64,000 nucleotides of DNA from Adiantum capillus-veneris. Lineage: Eukaryota; Streptophyta; Polypodiopsida; Polypodiales; Pteridaceae. The DNA lies in contig CM043961.1 in the NCBI GenBank assembly GCA_014529385.2, positions 14,768,978 through 14,832,977 of the forward strand. The letters run 5' to 3'. The notes below the pieces were generated by a model, which saw nothing but the letters and a program-made list of their open reading frames with translations, did not search any database and was not told the origin of the DNA. Below, one piece after another: positions 25,951-39,376 of the stretch. A program made the translations under genes and the position numbers. Each line of letters opens with the position of its first letter. Position 1 is the first letter of the stretch.

Positions 25951-28900
25951 GAAATGAAAATACCCTTTCTATATCAGAGCATAGCTTGGACAAGTGGTGG
26001 ACCTAGTTATAATGCCCAATATCCAAGGTGAAACACCTTAGGACCTTGCTACCTTGCTTGCCAATGTTTACGTAGCCCCTCATTTCTTTAATGGATGCAA
26101 GGTTGGACAACTGGTGGACCTTAAAACCAAAGCCTCTTTGCTATATGAGAGCATAGGTTGGACCTAGTTGTAATACCCACGGCCACCTATAAACTACTAT
26201 AGGACTTTGCTTCCCAATGTCGAGGTATCCCTTGAGTCTTGCAAGGTTGAACACGTGGTGGATTACTGAAACCAAAATCCCCTTTCTATATCAGAGCATA
26301 TCTTGGACAAGTGGTGGACATAGTTATAATGCCCAATATCCAAGGTGAAACACCTTAGGACCTTGCTACCTTGCTTGCCAAAGCTTACGTAGCCCCTCAT
26401 TTCTTTAATGTAAGGAAGGTTGGACAAGTGGTGGACCTTGAAACCAAAGCCTCTTTGATATATGAGAGCATATGTTGGACCTAGTTGTAATACCCACTAC
26501 CAGCTATCAACTACTATAGGACTATGCTTTCCAATGTCCAAGTATCCCTTGAGTCCTTCAAGGTTGAACATGTGGCGGACCTTGAAACTAAAATCCCCTT
26601 TCTATATCAGAGCACAGCTAGCACAAGTGGTGGACCTAGTTATAATGCCCAATATACAAGGTGAAACACCTTAGGACCTTGCTTACCAATGTTTATGTAG
26701 CCCCTCATTTCTTTAATGGAAGCAAGGTTGCACAAGTGGTGGACCTTGAAAACAAAGCCTCTTTGCTATATGAGAGCATATGTTGGACCTAGTTGTAATA
26801 GCCACTGCGAGCTATCAACTACTATAGGACTATGGTTTCCAATGTCCAAGTATCCCTTGAGTCTTTCAAGGTTGAACATGTGGTGGACCTTGAAACGAAA
26901 ATCCCCTTTCTATATGAGAGCATAGCTAGGACAAGTGGTGGACCTAGTTATAATGCCCAATATCCAAGGTGAAACACCTTAGGACCTTGCTACCTTGCTT
27001 GCCAATGTTTACGTAGCCCCTCATTTCTTTAAAGGAAGCAAGGTTGGACAAGTGGTGGACTTTGAAACCAAAGCCTCTTTGCTATATGAGAGCATAGGTT
27101 GGACCTAGTTGTAATACCCACTGCCACCTATCAACTACTATAGGACTATGCTTTCCAATGTCCAAGTATCCCTTGAGCCTTTCAAGGTTGACCACGTGGT
27201 GCACCTTGAAACGAAAATTCCTTTTCTATACCTGACCATAGCTTGGAGAAGTGGTGGACATAGTTATAATGCCCAATATCCAAGGTGAAAGCTAGTTGTA
27301 ATACCCACTGCAACCTATCAACTACTATAGGACTATGCTTCCCAATGTCCAAGTATCCCTTGAGTCTTGCAAGGTTGAACACATGGTGCACCTTGGAATG
27401 AAAATACCCTTTCTATATCAGAGCATAGCTTGGACAAGTGGTGGACCTAGTTATAATGCCCAATATCCAAGGTGAAACAGCTTAGGACCTTGCTACCTTG
27501 CTTGCCAATGTTTACGTAGCCCCTCATTTCTTTAATGGATGCAAGGTTGGAGAACTGGTGGACCTTAAAACCAAAGCCTCTTTGCTATATGAGAGCATAG
27601 GTTGGACCTAGTTGTAATACCCACTGCCACCTATAAACTACTATAGGACTATGCTTTCCAATGTCTAGGTATCCCTTGAGTCTTGCAAGGTTGAACACGT
27701 GGTGGATTACTGAAACAAAATTCCCCTTTCTATATCAGAGCATATCTTGGACAAGTGGTGGACATAGTTATAATGCCCAATATCCAAGGTGACACACCTT
27801 AGGACCTTGCTACCTTGAAGCCAATGTTTATGTAGCCCCTCATTTCTTTAATGTAAGCAAGGTTGGACAAGTGGTGGACCTTGAAACCAAAGCCTCTTTG
27901 CTATATGAGAGCATATGTTGGACCTAGTTGTAATACCCACTGCCAGCTATCAACTACTATAGGACTATGCTTTCCAATGTCCAAGTATCCCTTGAGTCCT
28001 TCAAGGTTGAACATGTGGTGGACCTTGAAACTAAAATCCCCCTTCTATATCAGACCATAGCTAGGACAAGTGGTGGACCTAGTTATAATGCCCAATATAC
28101 AAGGTGAAACACCTTAGGACCTTGCTACCTTGCTTACCAATGTTTATGTAGCCCCTCATTTCTTTAATGGATGCAAGGTTGGACAACTGGTGGACCTTAT
28201 AACCAAAGCCTCTTTGCTATATGAGAGCACAGGTTGGACCTAGTTGTAATACCCACTGCCACTTATCAGCTACTATAGGACTATGGTTTCCAATGTCCAA
28301 GTATCCCTTGAGTCTTTCAAGGTTGAACACGTGGTGGACCCTGAAACGAAAATACCCTTTCTATACTAGAGCATAGCTTGGAGAAGTGGTGGACCTAGTT
28401 ATAATGCCCAATATCCAAGGTGAAACATCTTAGGACCTTGCTACCTTGCTTGCCAATGTTTACGTAGCCCCTCATTTCGTGAATGGAAGCAAGCTTGGAC
28501 ATGTGGTGGACCTTGAAACCAAAGCCTCTTTGCTATATGAGAGCATAGGTTGGACCTAGTTGCAATACGCACTGCCACCTATCAACTACTATAGGACTAT
28601 GCTTTCCAATGTCCAAGTATCCCTTGAGTCTTTCAAGGTTGAACATGTGGTGGACCTTGAAACGAGAATCCACTTTCTATATGAGAGCATAGCTAGGACA
28701 AGTGGTGGACCTAGTTATAATGCCCAATATCCAAAGTGAAACACCTTAGGACCTTGCTACCTTGCTTGCCAATGTTTACGTAGCCCCTCATTTCTTAAAA
28801 GGAAGCAAGGTTGGACAAGTGGTGGACTTTGAAACCAAAGCTTCTTTGCTATATGAGAGCATAGGTTGGACCTAGTTGTAATACCCACTACCACCTATCA

Positions 28901-29230
28901 ACTACTATAGGACTATGCTTTCCAATGTCCAAGTATCCCTTGAGACTTTCAAGGTTGACCACGTGGTGCACCTTGAAACGAAAATTCCCTTTGTATACCA
29001 GACCATAGCTTGGAGAAGTGGTGGACATAGTTATAATGCCCAATATCCAAGGTGAAACCTAGTTGTAATACCCACTGCAACCTATCAACTACTATAGGAC
29101 GATGCTTTCCAATGTCCAGGTATCCCTTGAGTCTTGCAAGGTTGAACACGTGGTGGACCTTGAAATGAAAATACCCTTTCTATATCAGAGCATATCTTGG
29201 ACAAGTGGTGGACCTAGTTATAATGTCCAA
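25735..29230 (+). repeat. Segmental duplication, copy 2 (offset about 13.13 kb)
   Basis: This is the partner of 12600-16100 and shares the CCAAAGCTTACG variant and the CCTTGAAGCCAATG variant in the same order and spacing. Its first part (to about 25950) also belongs to the duplication that recurs near 37.4 kb, so the exchanges that built the array overlap. Confidence 0.8.
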
Positions 29231-31440
29231 TATCCAAGGTGAAACATTTTAGGACCTTGCTACCTTGCTTGCCAATGTTTACGTAGCCCCTCATTTCTTT
29301 AATGGATGCAAGGTTGGACAACTGGTGGACCTTAAAACCAAAGCCTCTTTGCTATATGAGAGCATAGGTTGGACCTAGTTGTAATACCCACTGCCACCTA
29401 TAAACTACTATAGGACTATGCTTTCCAATGTCCAAGTATCCCTTGAGTCTTGCAAGGTTGAACACGTGGTGGACCTTCAAACTAAAATCCCCTTTTTATA
29501 TCAGAGCATAGCTTGGACAAGTGGTGGACCTAGTTATATAGCCCAATATCCAAGGTGAACCAACTTAGGACCTTGCTACCTTGCTTGCCAATGTTTACGT
29601 AGCCCCTTATTTCTTTAATGGAAGCAAGGTTGGACAAGTGGTGGAGCTTGAAACCAAAGCCTCTTTGCTATATGAGAGCATATGTTGGACCTAGTTGTAA
29701 TAGCCACTGCCACCTATCAACTACTATAGGACTATGCTTTCCAATGTCCAAGTATCCCTTGAGTCTTTCAAGGTTGAACATGTGGTGGACGTTGTAATTT
29801 AAATCCCCTTTCTATATCAGAGCATAGCTAGGATAAGTGGTGGACCTAGTTATAATGCTCGATATACAAGGTGAAACACCTTAGGACCTTGCTACATTGC
29901 TTACCAATGTTTATGTAGCCCCTCATTTCTTTAATGGAAGCAAGGTTGGACAAGTAGTGGACCTTGAAAAAAAAGCCTCTTTGCTATATGAGAGCATAGG
30001 TTGGACCTAGTTATAATAGCCACTGCCACCTATCAACTACTATAGGACTATGCTTTCCAATGTCCAAGTATCCCTTGAGTCCTTCAAGGTTGAACATGTG
30101 GTGGACCTTGAAACTAAAATCCCCTTTCTATATCAGAGCATAGCTAGGACAAGTGGTGGACCTAGTTATAATGCCCAATATACAAGGTGAAACACCTTAG
30201 GACCTCGCTACCTTGCTTACCAATGTTTATGTAGCCCCTCATTTCTTTAATGGAAGCAAGGTTGGACAAGTGATGGACCTTGAAACCAAAGCCTCTTTGC
30301 TATATGAGAGCATAGGTTGGACCTAGTTGTAATACCCATTGCCACCTATCAACTACAATAGGACCATGCTTTCCAATGTCCAAGTATCCCTTGAGTCTTG
30401 CAAGGTTGAACACGTGGTGGACCTTGAAATGAAAATACCCTTTATATATAAGAGCATAGCTTGGACAAGTGGTGGACCTAGTTATAATGCCCAATATCCA
30501 AGGTGAAACACCTTAGGACCTTGTTACCTTGCTTGCCAATGTTTACGTAGCCCCTCATTTCTTTAATGGATGCAAGGTTGGACAACTGGTTGACCTTAAA
30601 ACCAAAGCCTCTTTGCTATATAAGAGCATAGGTTGGACCTAGTTGTAATACCCACTGCCACCTATAAACTACTATAGGACTATGCTTTCCAATGTCCAAG
30701 TATCCCTTGAGTCTTGCAAGGTTGAACACGTGGTGGACCTTCAAACTAAAATCCCCCTTCTATCTCAGAGCATAGCTTGGACAAGTGGTGGACCTAGTTA
30801 TATAGCCCAATATCCAAGGTGAACCAACTTAGGACCTTGCTACCTTGCTTGCCAATGTTTACGTAGCCCCTTATTTCTTTAATGGAAGCAAGGTTGGACA
30901 AGTGGTGGAGCTTGAAACCAAAGCCTCTTTGCTATATGAGAGCATATGTTGGACCTAGTTGTAATAGCCACTGCCACCTATCAACTACTATAGGACTATG
31001 CTTTCCAATGTCCAAGTATCCCTTGAGTCTTTCAAGGTTGAACATGTGGTGGACGTTGTAACTAAAATCCCCTTTCTATATCATAGCATTGCTAGGATAA
31101 GTGGTGGACCTAGTTATAATGCTCAATATACAAGGTGAAACACCTTAGGACCTTGCTACCTTGCTTACCAATGTTTATGTAGCCCCTCATTTCTTTAATG
31201 GAAGCAAGGTTGGACAAGTGGTGGACCTTGAAAAAAAAGCCTCTTTGCTATATGAGAGCATATGTTGGACGTAGTTGTAATACCCACAGCCACCTATCAA
31301 CTACTATAGTACTATGCTTTACAATGTCCAAGTATTCCTTGAGTCTTTCAAGGTTGAACACGTGGTGGACCTTGAAACGAAAATCCCCTTTGTATATCAG
31401 AGCATAGCTTGGACAAGTGGTGGACCTAGTTATAATGCCT

Positions 31441-32072
31441 AATATCCAAGGTGAAACACCCTAGGACCTTGCTACCTTGCTTGCCAATGTTTACGTAGCC
31501 CCTCATTTCTTGAATGGAACCAAGCTTGGACAATTGGTGGACCTTGAAAACAAAGCCTCTTTGCTATATGAGAGCATAGGTTGGACCTAGTTGTAACACG
31601 CACTGCCACCTATCAACTACTATAGGACTATGCTTTCCAATGTCCAAGTATCCCTTGGGTCTTTCAAGTTTGAACATGTGGGGGACCTTGAAACGAAAAT
31701 CCCCTTTCTATATGAGAGCATAGCTAGGACAAGTGGTGGACCTAGTTATAATGCCCAATATCCAAGGTGAAACACCCTAGGACCTTGCTACCTTGCTTGC
31801 CAATGTTTACGTAGCCCCTCATTTCTTGAATGGAACCAAGCTTGGACAATTGGTGGACCTTGAAAACAAAGCCTCTTTGCTATATGAGAGCATAGGTTGG
31901 ACCTAGTTGTAACACGCACTGCCACCTATCAACTACTATAGGACTATGCTTTCCAATGTCCAAGTATCCCTTGGGTCTTTCAAGTTTGAACATGTGGGGG
32001 ACCTTGAAACGAAAATCCCCTTTCTATATGAGAGCATAGCTAGGACAAGTGGTGGACCTAGTTATAATGCCC
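31441..32072 (+). repeat. Two identical adjacent 316-bp units
   Basis: Units 31441-31756 and 31757-32072 read as identical by eye. They include private variants found together nowhere else in the window: CACCCTAGG, GGAACCAAGCTTGGACAATTGG, TTGTAACACGCAC, CTTGGGTCTTTCAAGTTTG and ATGTGGGGGACC. This is the most recent single-unit duplication visible here. Confidence 0.88.
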
Positions 32073-34489
32073 AATATCCAAGGTGAAACACCTTAGGACC
32101 TTGCTACCTTGCTTGCCAATGTTTACGTAGCCCCTCATTTCTTAAAAGGACGCAAGGTTGGACAAGTGGTGGACTTTGAAACCAAAGCTTCTTTGCTATA
32201 TGAGAGCATAGGTTGGACCTAGTTGTAATACCCACTACCACCTATCAACTACTATAGGACTATGCTTTCCAATGTCCAAGTATCCCTTGAGACTTTCAAG
32301 GTTGACCACGTGGTGCACCTTGAAACAAAAATTCCCTTTGTATACCAGACCATAGCTTGGAGAAGTGGTGGACATAGTTATAATGCCCAATATCCAAGGT
32401 GAAACCTAGTTGTAATACCCACTGCAACCTATCAACTACTATAGGACTATGCTTTCCAATGTCCAGGTATCCCTTGAGTCTTGCAAGGTTGAACACGTGG
32501 TGGACCTTGAAATGAAAATACCCTTTCTATATCAGAGCATATCTTGGACAAGTGGTGGACCTAGTTATAATGTCCAATATCCAAGGTGAAACATTTTAGG
32601 ACCTTGCTACCTTGCTTGCCAATGTTTACGTAGCCCCTCATTTCTTTAATGGATGCAAGGTTGGACAACTGGTGGACCTTAAAACCAAAGCCTCTTTGCT
32701 ATATGGGAGCATAGGTTGGACCTAGTTGTAATACCCACTGCCACCTATAAACTACTATAGGACTATGCTTTCCAGTGTCCAGGTATCCCTTGAGTCTTGC
32801 AAGGTTGAACACGTGGTGGACCTTGAAACTAAAATCCCCTTTCTATATCAGAGCATAGCTTGGACAAGTGGTGGATCTAGTTATAATGCCCAATATCCAA
32901 GGTGAACCACCTTAGGACCTTCCTACCTTGCTTGCCAATGTTTACGTAGCCCCTCATTTCTTTAATGGAAGCAAGGTTGGACAAGTGGTTGACCTTGAAA
33001 CCAAAGCCTCTTTGCTATATGAGAGCATATGTTGGACGTAGTTGTAATACCCACAGCCACCTATCAACTACTATAGTACTATGCTTTACAATGTCCAAGT
33101 ATTCCTTGAGTCTTTCAAGGTTGAACACGTGGTGGACCTTGAAACGAAAATCCCCTTTGTATATCAGAGCATAGCTTGGACAAGTGGTGGACCTAGTTAT
33201 AATGCCTAATATCCAAGGTGAAACACCTTAGGACATTGCTACCTTGCTTGCCAATGTTTACGTAGCCCCTCATTTCTTTAATGGAAGCAAGGTTGGACAA
33301 GTGGTTGACCTTGAAAGCAAAGCCTCTTTGCTATATGAGAGCATACGTTGGACCTAGTTGTAATACCCACTGCCACCTATCAACTACTATAGGACTATGC
33401 TTTCCAATGTCCAAGTATCCCTTGAGTCCTGCAAGGTTGAACCTGTGGTGGACCTTGAAACTAAAATCCCCTTTCTATATCAGAGCATAGCTAGGACAAG
33501 TGGTGGACCTATTTAAAATGCACAATATACAAGGTGAAACACCTTAGGACCTTGCTACCTTGCTTCCCAATGTTTACGTAGCCCCTCATTTCTTTAAAGG
33601 AAGCAAGGTTCGGCAAGTGGTGGACTTTGAAACCAAAGCCTCTTTGCTTTATGAGAGCATAGGTTGGACCTAGTTGTAATACCCACTGCCACCTATCAAC
33701 TACTATAGGACTATGCTTTCCAATGTCCAAGTATCCCTTGAGTCTTGCAAGGTTGAACAGGTGGTGTATTACTGAAACCAAAATCCCCTTTCTATATCAG
33801 AGCATATCATGGACAAGTGGTGGACATAGTTATAATGCCCAATATCCAAGGTGAAACACCTTAGGACCTTGCTAGCTTGCTTGCCAATGTTTATGTAGCC
33901 CCTCATTTCTTTAATGGAAGCAAGGTTGCACAAGTGGTGGACCTTGAAAACAAAGCCTCTTTGCTATATGAGAGCATATGTTGGACCTAGTTGTAATAGC
34001 CACTGCGAGCTATCAACTACTATAGGACTATGGTTTCCAATGTCCAAGTATCCCTTGAGTCTTTCAAGGTTGAACATGTGGTGGACCTTGAAACGAAAAT
34101 CCCCTTTCTATATGAGAGCATAGCTAGGACAAGTGGTGGACCTAGTTATAATGCCCAATATCCAAGGTGAAACACCTTAGGACCTTGCTACCTTGCTTGC
34201 CAATGTTTACGTAGCCCCTCATTTCTTTAAAGGAAGCAAGGTTGGACAAGTGGTGGACTTTGAAACCAAAGCCTCTTTGCTATATGAGAGCATAGGTTGG
34301 ACCTAGTTGTAATACCCACTACAACCTATCAACTACTATAGTACTATGCTTTCCAATGTCCAAGTATCCCTTGAGTCTTGCAAGGTTGAACACGTGGTGG
34401 ACCTTGAAACGAAAATCCCCTTTCTATATCAGAGCATAGCTTGGACAAGTGGTGGACCTAGTTATAATGCTGAATATCCAAGGTGAAAC

Positions 34490-35980
34490 ACCTTAGGCCC
34501 TTGCTACCTTGCTTGCCAATGTTTACGTAGCCCCTCATTTCTTTAATGGAAGCAAGGTTGGACAAGTGGTTGACCTTGAAACCAAAGCCTCTTTGCTCTA
34601 TGAGAGCATAGGTTGGACCTAGTTGTAATACCCACTGCCACCTATCAACTACTATAGGACTAAGCTTTCCAATGTCCAAGTATCCCTTGAGTCTTGCAAG
34701 GTTGAGCACTTGGTGGATTATTGAAACCAGAATCCCCTTTCTATATCAGAGCATATCTTGGAGAAGTGGTGGAGCTAGTTATAATGCCCAATATCCAAGG
34801 TGAAACACCTTAGGAGCTTGCTACCTTGCTTGCCAATGTTTGCGTAGCCCCTCATTTCTTTAATGGAAGCAAGGTTGGACAAGTGGTTGACCTTGAAACC
34901 AAAGCCTCTTTGCTATATGAGAGCATAGGTTGGACCTAGTTGTAAAACCCACTGCCACCTATCAACTACTATAGGACTATGCTTTCCAATGTCCAAGTAT
35001 TCCTTGAGTCTTGCAAGGTTGAACACGTGGTGGACCTTGAAACCAAAATCCCCTTTCTATATCAGAGCATAGCTTGGACAAGTGGTGGACCTAGTTACAA
35101 TGACCAATATCCAAGGTGAACCACCTTAGGACCTTGCTACCTTGCTTGCCAATGTTTGCGTAGCCCCTCATTTCCTTAATGGAAGCAAGGTTGGACATGT
35201 GGTTGACCTTAAAACCAAAGCCTCTTTGCTATATGAGAGCATAGGTTGGACCTAGTTGTAATACCCACTGCCACCTATAAACTACTATAGGACTATGCTT
35301 TCCAATGTCCAAGTATTCCTTGAGTCTTGCAAGGTTGAACACGTGGTGGACCTTGAAACCAAAATCCCCTTTCTATATCAGAGCATAGCTTGGACAAGTG
35401 GTGGACCTAGTTACAATGACCAATATCCAAGGTGAACCACCTTAGGACCTTGCTACCTTGCTTGCCAATGTTTACGTAGCCCCTCATTTCTTTAATGGAA
35501 GCAAGGTTGGACAAGTGGTTGACCTTGAAACCAAAGCCTCTTTGCTCTATGAGAGCATAGGTTGGACCTAGTTGTAATACCCACTGCCACCTATCAACTA
35601 CTATAGGACTAAGCTTTCCAATGTCCAAGTATCCCTTGAGTCTTGCAAGGTTGAGCACTTGGTGGATTATTGAAACCAGAATCCCCTTTCTATATCAGAG
35701 CATATCTTGGAGAAGTGGTGGAGCTAGTTATAATGCCCAATATCCAAGGTGAAACACCTTAGGAGCTTGCTACCTTGCTTGCCAATGTTTGCGTAGCCCC
35801 TCATTTCTTTAATGGAAGCAAGGTTGGACAAGTGGTTGACCTTGAAACCAAAGCCTCTTTGCTATATGAGAGCATAGGTTGGACCTAGTTGTAAAACCCA
35901 CTGCCACCTATCAACTACTATAGGACTATGCTTTCCAATGTCCAAGTATTCCTTGAGTCTTGCAAGGTTGAACACGTGGT
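34490..35980 (+). repeat. Trimeric higher-order block (949-bp period)
   Basis: Private variants recur at a 949-bp offset (three units): TTTGCTCTATGAG (about 34590 and 35539), GACTAAGCTTTCC (about 34660 and 35609), TTGAGCACTTGGTGG, GGAGCTTGC, AATGTTTGCGTAG and TGTAAAACCC. The variant GTTACAATGACC near 35093 recurs one unit later, near 35408. The block is short and its ends are approximate. Confidence 0.75.
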
Positions 35981-36169
35981 GGATTACTGAAATTAAAATC
36001 CCCTTTATATATCAGAGCATATCTTGGACAAGTGGTGGACGTAGTTATAATGCCCAATATCCAAGGTGAAACACCTTAGGACCTTGCTACCTTGCTTGCC
36101 AATGTTTACGTAGCCCCTCATTTCTTTAATGGAAGCAAGGTTGGGCAAGTGGTGAACGTTGAAACCAAA

Positions 36170-37570
36170 GCCTCTTTGCTATATGAGAGCATAGGTTTGA
36201 CCTAGTTGTAATACCCACTGGGACCTATAACCTACTATAGGACTATGCTTTCCAATGTCCAAGTATTCCTTGAGTGTTGCAAGGTTGAACATGTGGTGGA
36301 CCTTGAAACTAAAATCCCCTTTCAGTATCACAGCATAGCTAGTACAAGTGGTGGACCTAGTTATAATGCCCAATATACAAGGTGAAACACCTTAGGACCT
36401 TGCTACCTTGCTTACGAATGTTTATGTAGCCCCTCATTTCTTTAATGGAAGCAAGGTTGGAGAAGTGATGGTCCTTGAAACCAAAGCCTCTTTGCTATAT
36501 GAGAGCATAGGTTGGACCTAGTTGTAATACCCACTGCCGCCTATCAACTACTATAGGACTATGCTTTCCAATGTCCAAGTATCCCTTGAGTCTTTCAAGG
36601 TTGAACACGTGGTGGACCTTGAAACGAAAATCCCCTTTCTATTTTAGAGCATAGCTTGGACACGTGGTGGACCTAGTTATAATGCCCAATATCCAAGGTA
36701 AAACATCTTAGGACCTTGCTACCTTGCTTGCCAATGTTTACGTATCCCATCATTTATTTAATGGAAGCAAGGTTGGACAAGTGGTTGACCTTGAAAGCAA
36801 AGCCTCTTTGCTCTATGAGAGCATAGGTTGGACCTAGTTGTACTACCCACTGCCACTTATCAAATAATGCCCTTTCTATACCCTTTCTATACCAGAGCAT
36901 ACCTTGGAGAAGTGGTGGACCTAGTAATAATGCCCAATTTCCAAGGTGAAACACCTCAGGACCTTGCTACCTTGCTTGCCATTGTTTACGTAGCCCCTCA
37001 TTTCTTGAATGGAAGCAATCTTGGACAAGTGGTGGACCTTGAAACCAAAGCCTCTTTGCTATATGAGAGCACAAGTTGGACATAGTTGTAATACGCACTG
37101 CCACCTATCAACTACTATAGGACTATGCTTTCGAATGTCGAAGGTGAAACACCTTAGGACCTTGCTACCTTGCTTGCCAATGTTTACGTAGCCCCTCATT
37201 TCTTTAAAGGAAGCAAGGTTGGACAAGTGGTGGACTTTGAAACCAAAGCCTCTTTGCTATATGAGAGCATACGTTGGACCTAGTTGTAATACCCACTGCC
37301 ACCTATCAACTACTATAGGACTATGCTTTCCAATGTCCAAGTATCCCTTGAGCCTTTCAAGGTTGACCACGTGGTGCACCTTGAAACAAAAATTCCCTTT
37401 CTATACCAGACCATAGCTTGGAGAAGTGGTGGACATAGTTATAATGCCCAATATCCAAGTTGAAACCTAGTTGTAATACCCACTGCAACCTATCAACTAC
37501 TATAGGACTATGCTTTCCAATGTCCAAGTATCCCTTGAGTCTTGCAAGGTTGAACACGTGGTGGACCTTG
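36170..37570 (+). repeat. Segmental duplication, copy 2 (offset 11.62 kb)
   Basis: This is the partner of 24550-25950. It has the same AAATAATGC micro-duplication joint and the same AATGTCGAAGGTG fusion joint, followed by the same short deleted unit. Confidence 0.82.
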
Positions 37571-38783
37571 AAATGAAAATACCCTTTCTATATCAGAGCA
37601 TAGCTTGGACAAGTGGTGGACCTAGTTATAATGCCCAATATCCTAGGTGAAACACCTTAGGACCTTGCTACCTTGCTTGCCAATGTTTACGTAGCCCCTC
37701 ATTTCTTGAATGGATTCAAGGTTGGACAACTGGTGGACCTTGAAACCCAAGCCTCTTTGCTATATGAGAGCATAGTTTGGACCTAGTTGTAATACCCACT
37801 GCCACCTATAAACTACTATAGGACTATGCTTTCCAATGTCCAGGTATCCCTTGAGTCTTGCCAGGTTGCACACGTGGTGGACCTTGAAACTAAAATCCCC
37901 TTTCTATATCAGAGCATAGATTGGACAAGTGGTGGACCTAGTTATAATGCCCAATATCCAAGGTGAACCACCTTAGGACCTTGCTACCTTGCTTGCCAAT
38001 GTTTACGTAGCCCTTCATTTCTTTAATGGAAGCAAGGTTGGACAAGTGGTTGACCTTGAAACCAAAGCCTCTTTGCTATATGAGAGCATATGTTGGACGT
38101 AGTTGTATTACCCACAGCCACCTATCAACTACTATAGTACTATGCTTTCCAATGTCAAAGTATCCCTTGAGTCTTTCAAGGGTGAACACGTGGTGGACCT
38201 TGAAACGTAAATCCCCTTTCTATATCCGAGCATAGCTTGGACAAGTGGTGGACCTAGTTATAATGCCCAATATCCAAGGTGAAACACCTTAGGACATTGC
38301 TACCTTGCTTGCCAATGTTTACGTAGCCCCTCATTTCTTTAATGGAAGCAAGGTTGGACAAGTGGTTGACCTTGAAACCAAAGCCTCTTTGCTATATGAG
38401 AGCATAGGTTGGACCTAGTTGTAATACCCACTGCTACCTATCAACTACTATAGGACTATGCTTTCCAATGTCCAAGTATCCCTTGAGTCTTTCAAGGTTG
38501 AACATGTGGTGGACCTTGAAACGAAAATCCCCTTCCTATATGAGAGCATAGCTAGGACAAGTGGTGGACCTAGTTATAATTCCCAATATCCAAGGTGAAA
38601 CACCTTAGGACCTTGCTACCTTGCTTGCCAATGTTTACGTAGCCCCTCATTTCTTTAAAGGAAGCAAGGTTGGACAAGTGGTTGACCTTGAAACCAAAGC
38701 CTCTTTGCTATATGAGAGCATAGGTTGGACCTAGTTGTAATACCCACTGCCACCTATCAACTACTATAGGACTATGCTTTCCA

Positions 38784-38788
38784 ATGTC
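38784..38788 (+). other. Target-site duplication ATGTC, left
   Basis: ATGTC directly precedes the 5' LTR and is repeated directly after the 3' LTR. In the undisturbed satellite this site reads CCAATGTCCAAGTATCCC. Removing the element and one ATGTC restores a normal unit. Confidence 0.95.
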
Positions 38789-39354
38789 TGTTAACCCTCA
38801 CGGCACACGGACACCCTATGATCTATAAACGTTGTATTATTTAGAGTCAGGTACCGGGCTTGTCGGTCCAATAGGGAAAGGTAGAGTGATCGTCGATGAG
38901 AGGCGCACTTTAACTTGGACATTCAAGGGATTAGTTGGTTAAGCATGGGCGCCCAAGTGTGAATGGGGTGAGCTCCTATAAAAGCCAACTAAACCTAATT
39001 TTTACTCATTCTCTCATTTGTGCAATTGAAGAGTGCTCTTGCTCCATCTCCATCTTCTTCTTCTTCACCTCCTTGTGTGTGTGTGTTTGAGAGAGAGAGA
39101 GAGGGAGAGTGTGTGTGCGATCGAGCATTACGAAAGCACGACGGTGGCGAAGCGGTTGAGCGCGGCACGACTGCAGCTTCTTCTTCATCGCGGTGAGGAA
39201 TCCACCACGAAGGCGAGCGTAGAGCGGTGAGTGACACACCCTTTGTTTTCTTGAGCTTGCTAGTTTAGGCTTGTTGTGTGCTTGGAGTTGTTTGTGGCTC
39301 GCACACGGTGTATTGGCAAGTCCCTTGCTTCGACAGTGCGGCAAGGAGCGCACA
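38789..39354 (+). repeat. 5' LTR (566 bp)
   Basis: It starts TGTTAACCCTCACGG and ends GGAGCGCACA. It matches the 3' LTR without gaps and with six differences by eye, at 39087, 39135, 39145, 39176, 39194 and 39289, all in the downstream half. Three of these (39145, 39194, 39289) are TpG where the 3' LTR has CpG, the expected mark of methylated cytosine decay. A GT/GA-rich microsatellite lies at about 39074-39110. Short frames on both strands here are by-products of this composition. Confidence 0.97.
38977..38983 (+). promoter_or_regulatory. TATA box in 5' LTR
   Basis: TATAAAA lies in the context GAGCTCCTATAAAAGCC, 189 bp into the LTR. It is followed by a leader starting near ACTCATTCTCTCATTTG. 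This spacing fits an RNA polymerase II start about 30 bp downstream that would define the U3/R border. The transcription start itself is inferred. Confidence 0.7.
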
Positions 39355-39358
39355 TTTT

Positions 39359-39376
39359 TGGCGCCGCTGCCGGGGA
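39359..39376 (+). other. Primer binding site, tRNA-Asp-like
   Basis: TGGCGCCGCTGCCGGGGA begins four bases after the LTR end. From memory of plant tRNA-Asp(GUC), whose 3' end is complementary to TGGCGCCGTTGCCGGGGA, this is a match with one mismatch. tRNA-Asp priming is common in some plant Ty3/gypsy lineages such as Athila. The site supports the 5' LTR boundary. Confidence 0.85.

Larger units (their letters stand above)
1..38788 (+). repeat. Satellite array, left arm (about 316-bp unit)
   Basis: The whole stretch is head-to-tail copies of one satellite. A landmark such as GTTTACGTAGCCCCTCATTT recurs every 316-317 bp, for example near 674, 991 and 1308. No inverted copies were seen. Units differ by scattered substitutions and small deletions, and particular variants recur in fixed order, giving higher-order structure. 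The array is cut by the left edge of the window, so its true length is unknown. Short open frames of 60-124 codons appear on both strands because the repeat is stop-poor in some frames. The unit is 3n+1 long, so no frame runs through the array, and I call no genes here. Confidence 0.98.

Noticed and set aside
4070-38235. Dozens of open frames of 60-124 codons with similar translations on both strands of the left satellite arm
   Set aside because: They recur because the repeat recurs. The unit is 3n+1 bp so frames shift from unit to unit, the same DNA reads open on both strands, and no domain or start context supports translation.
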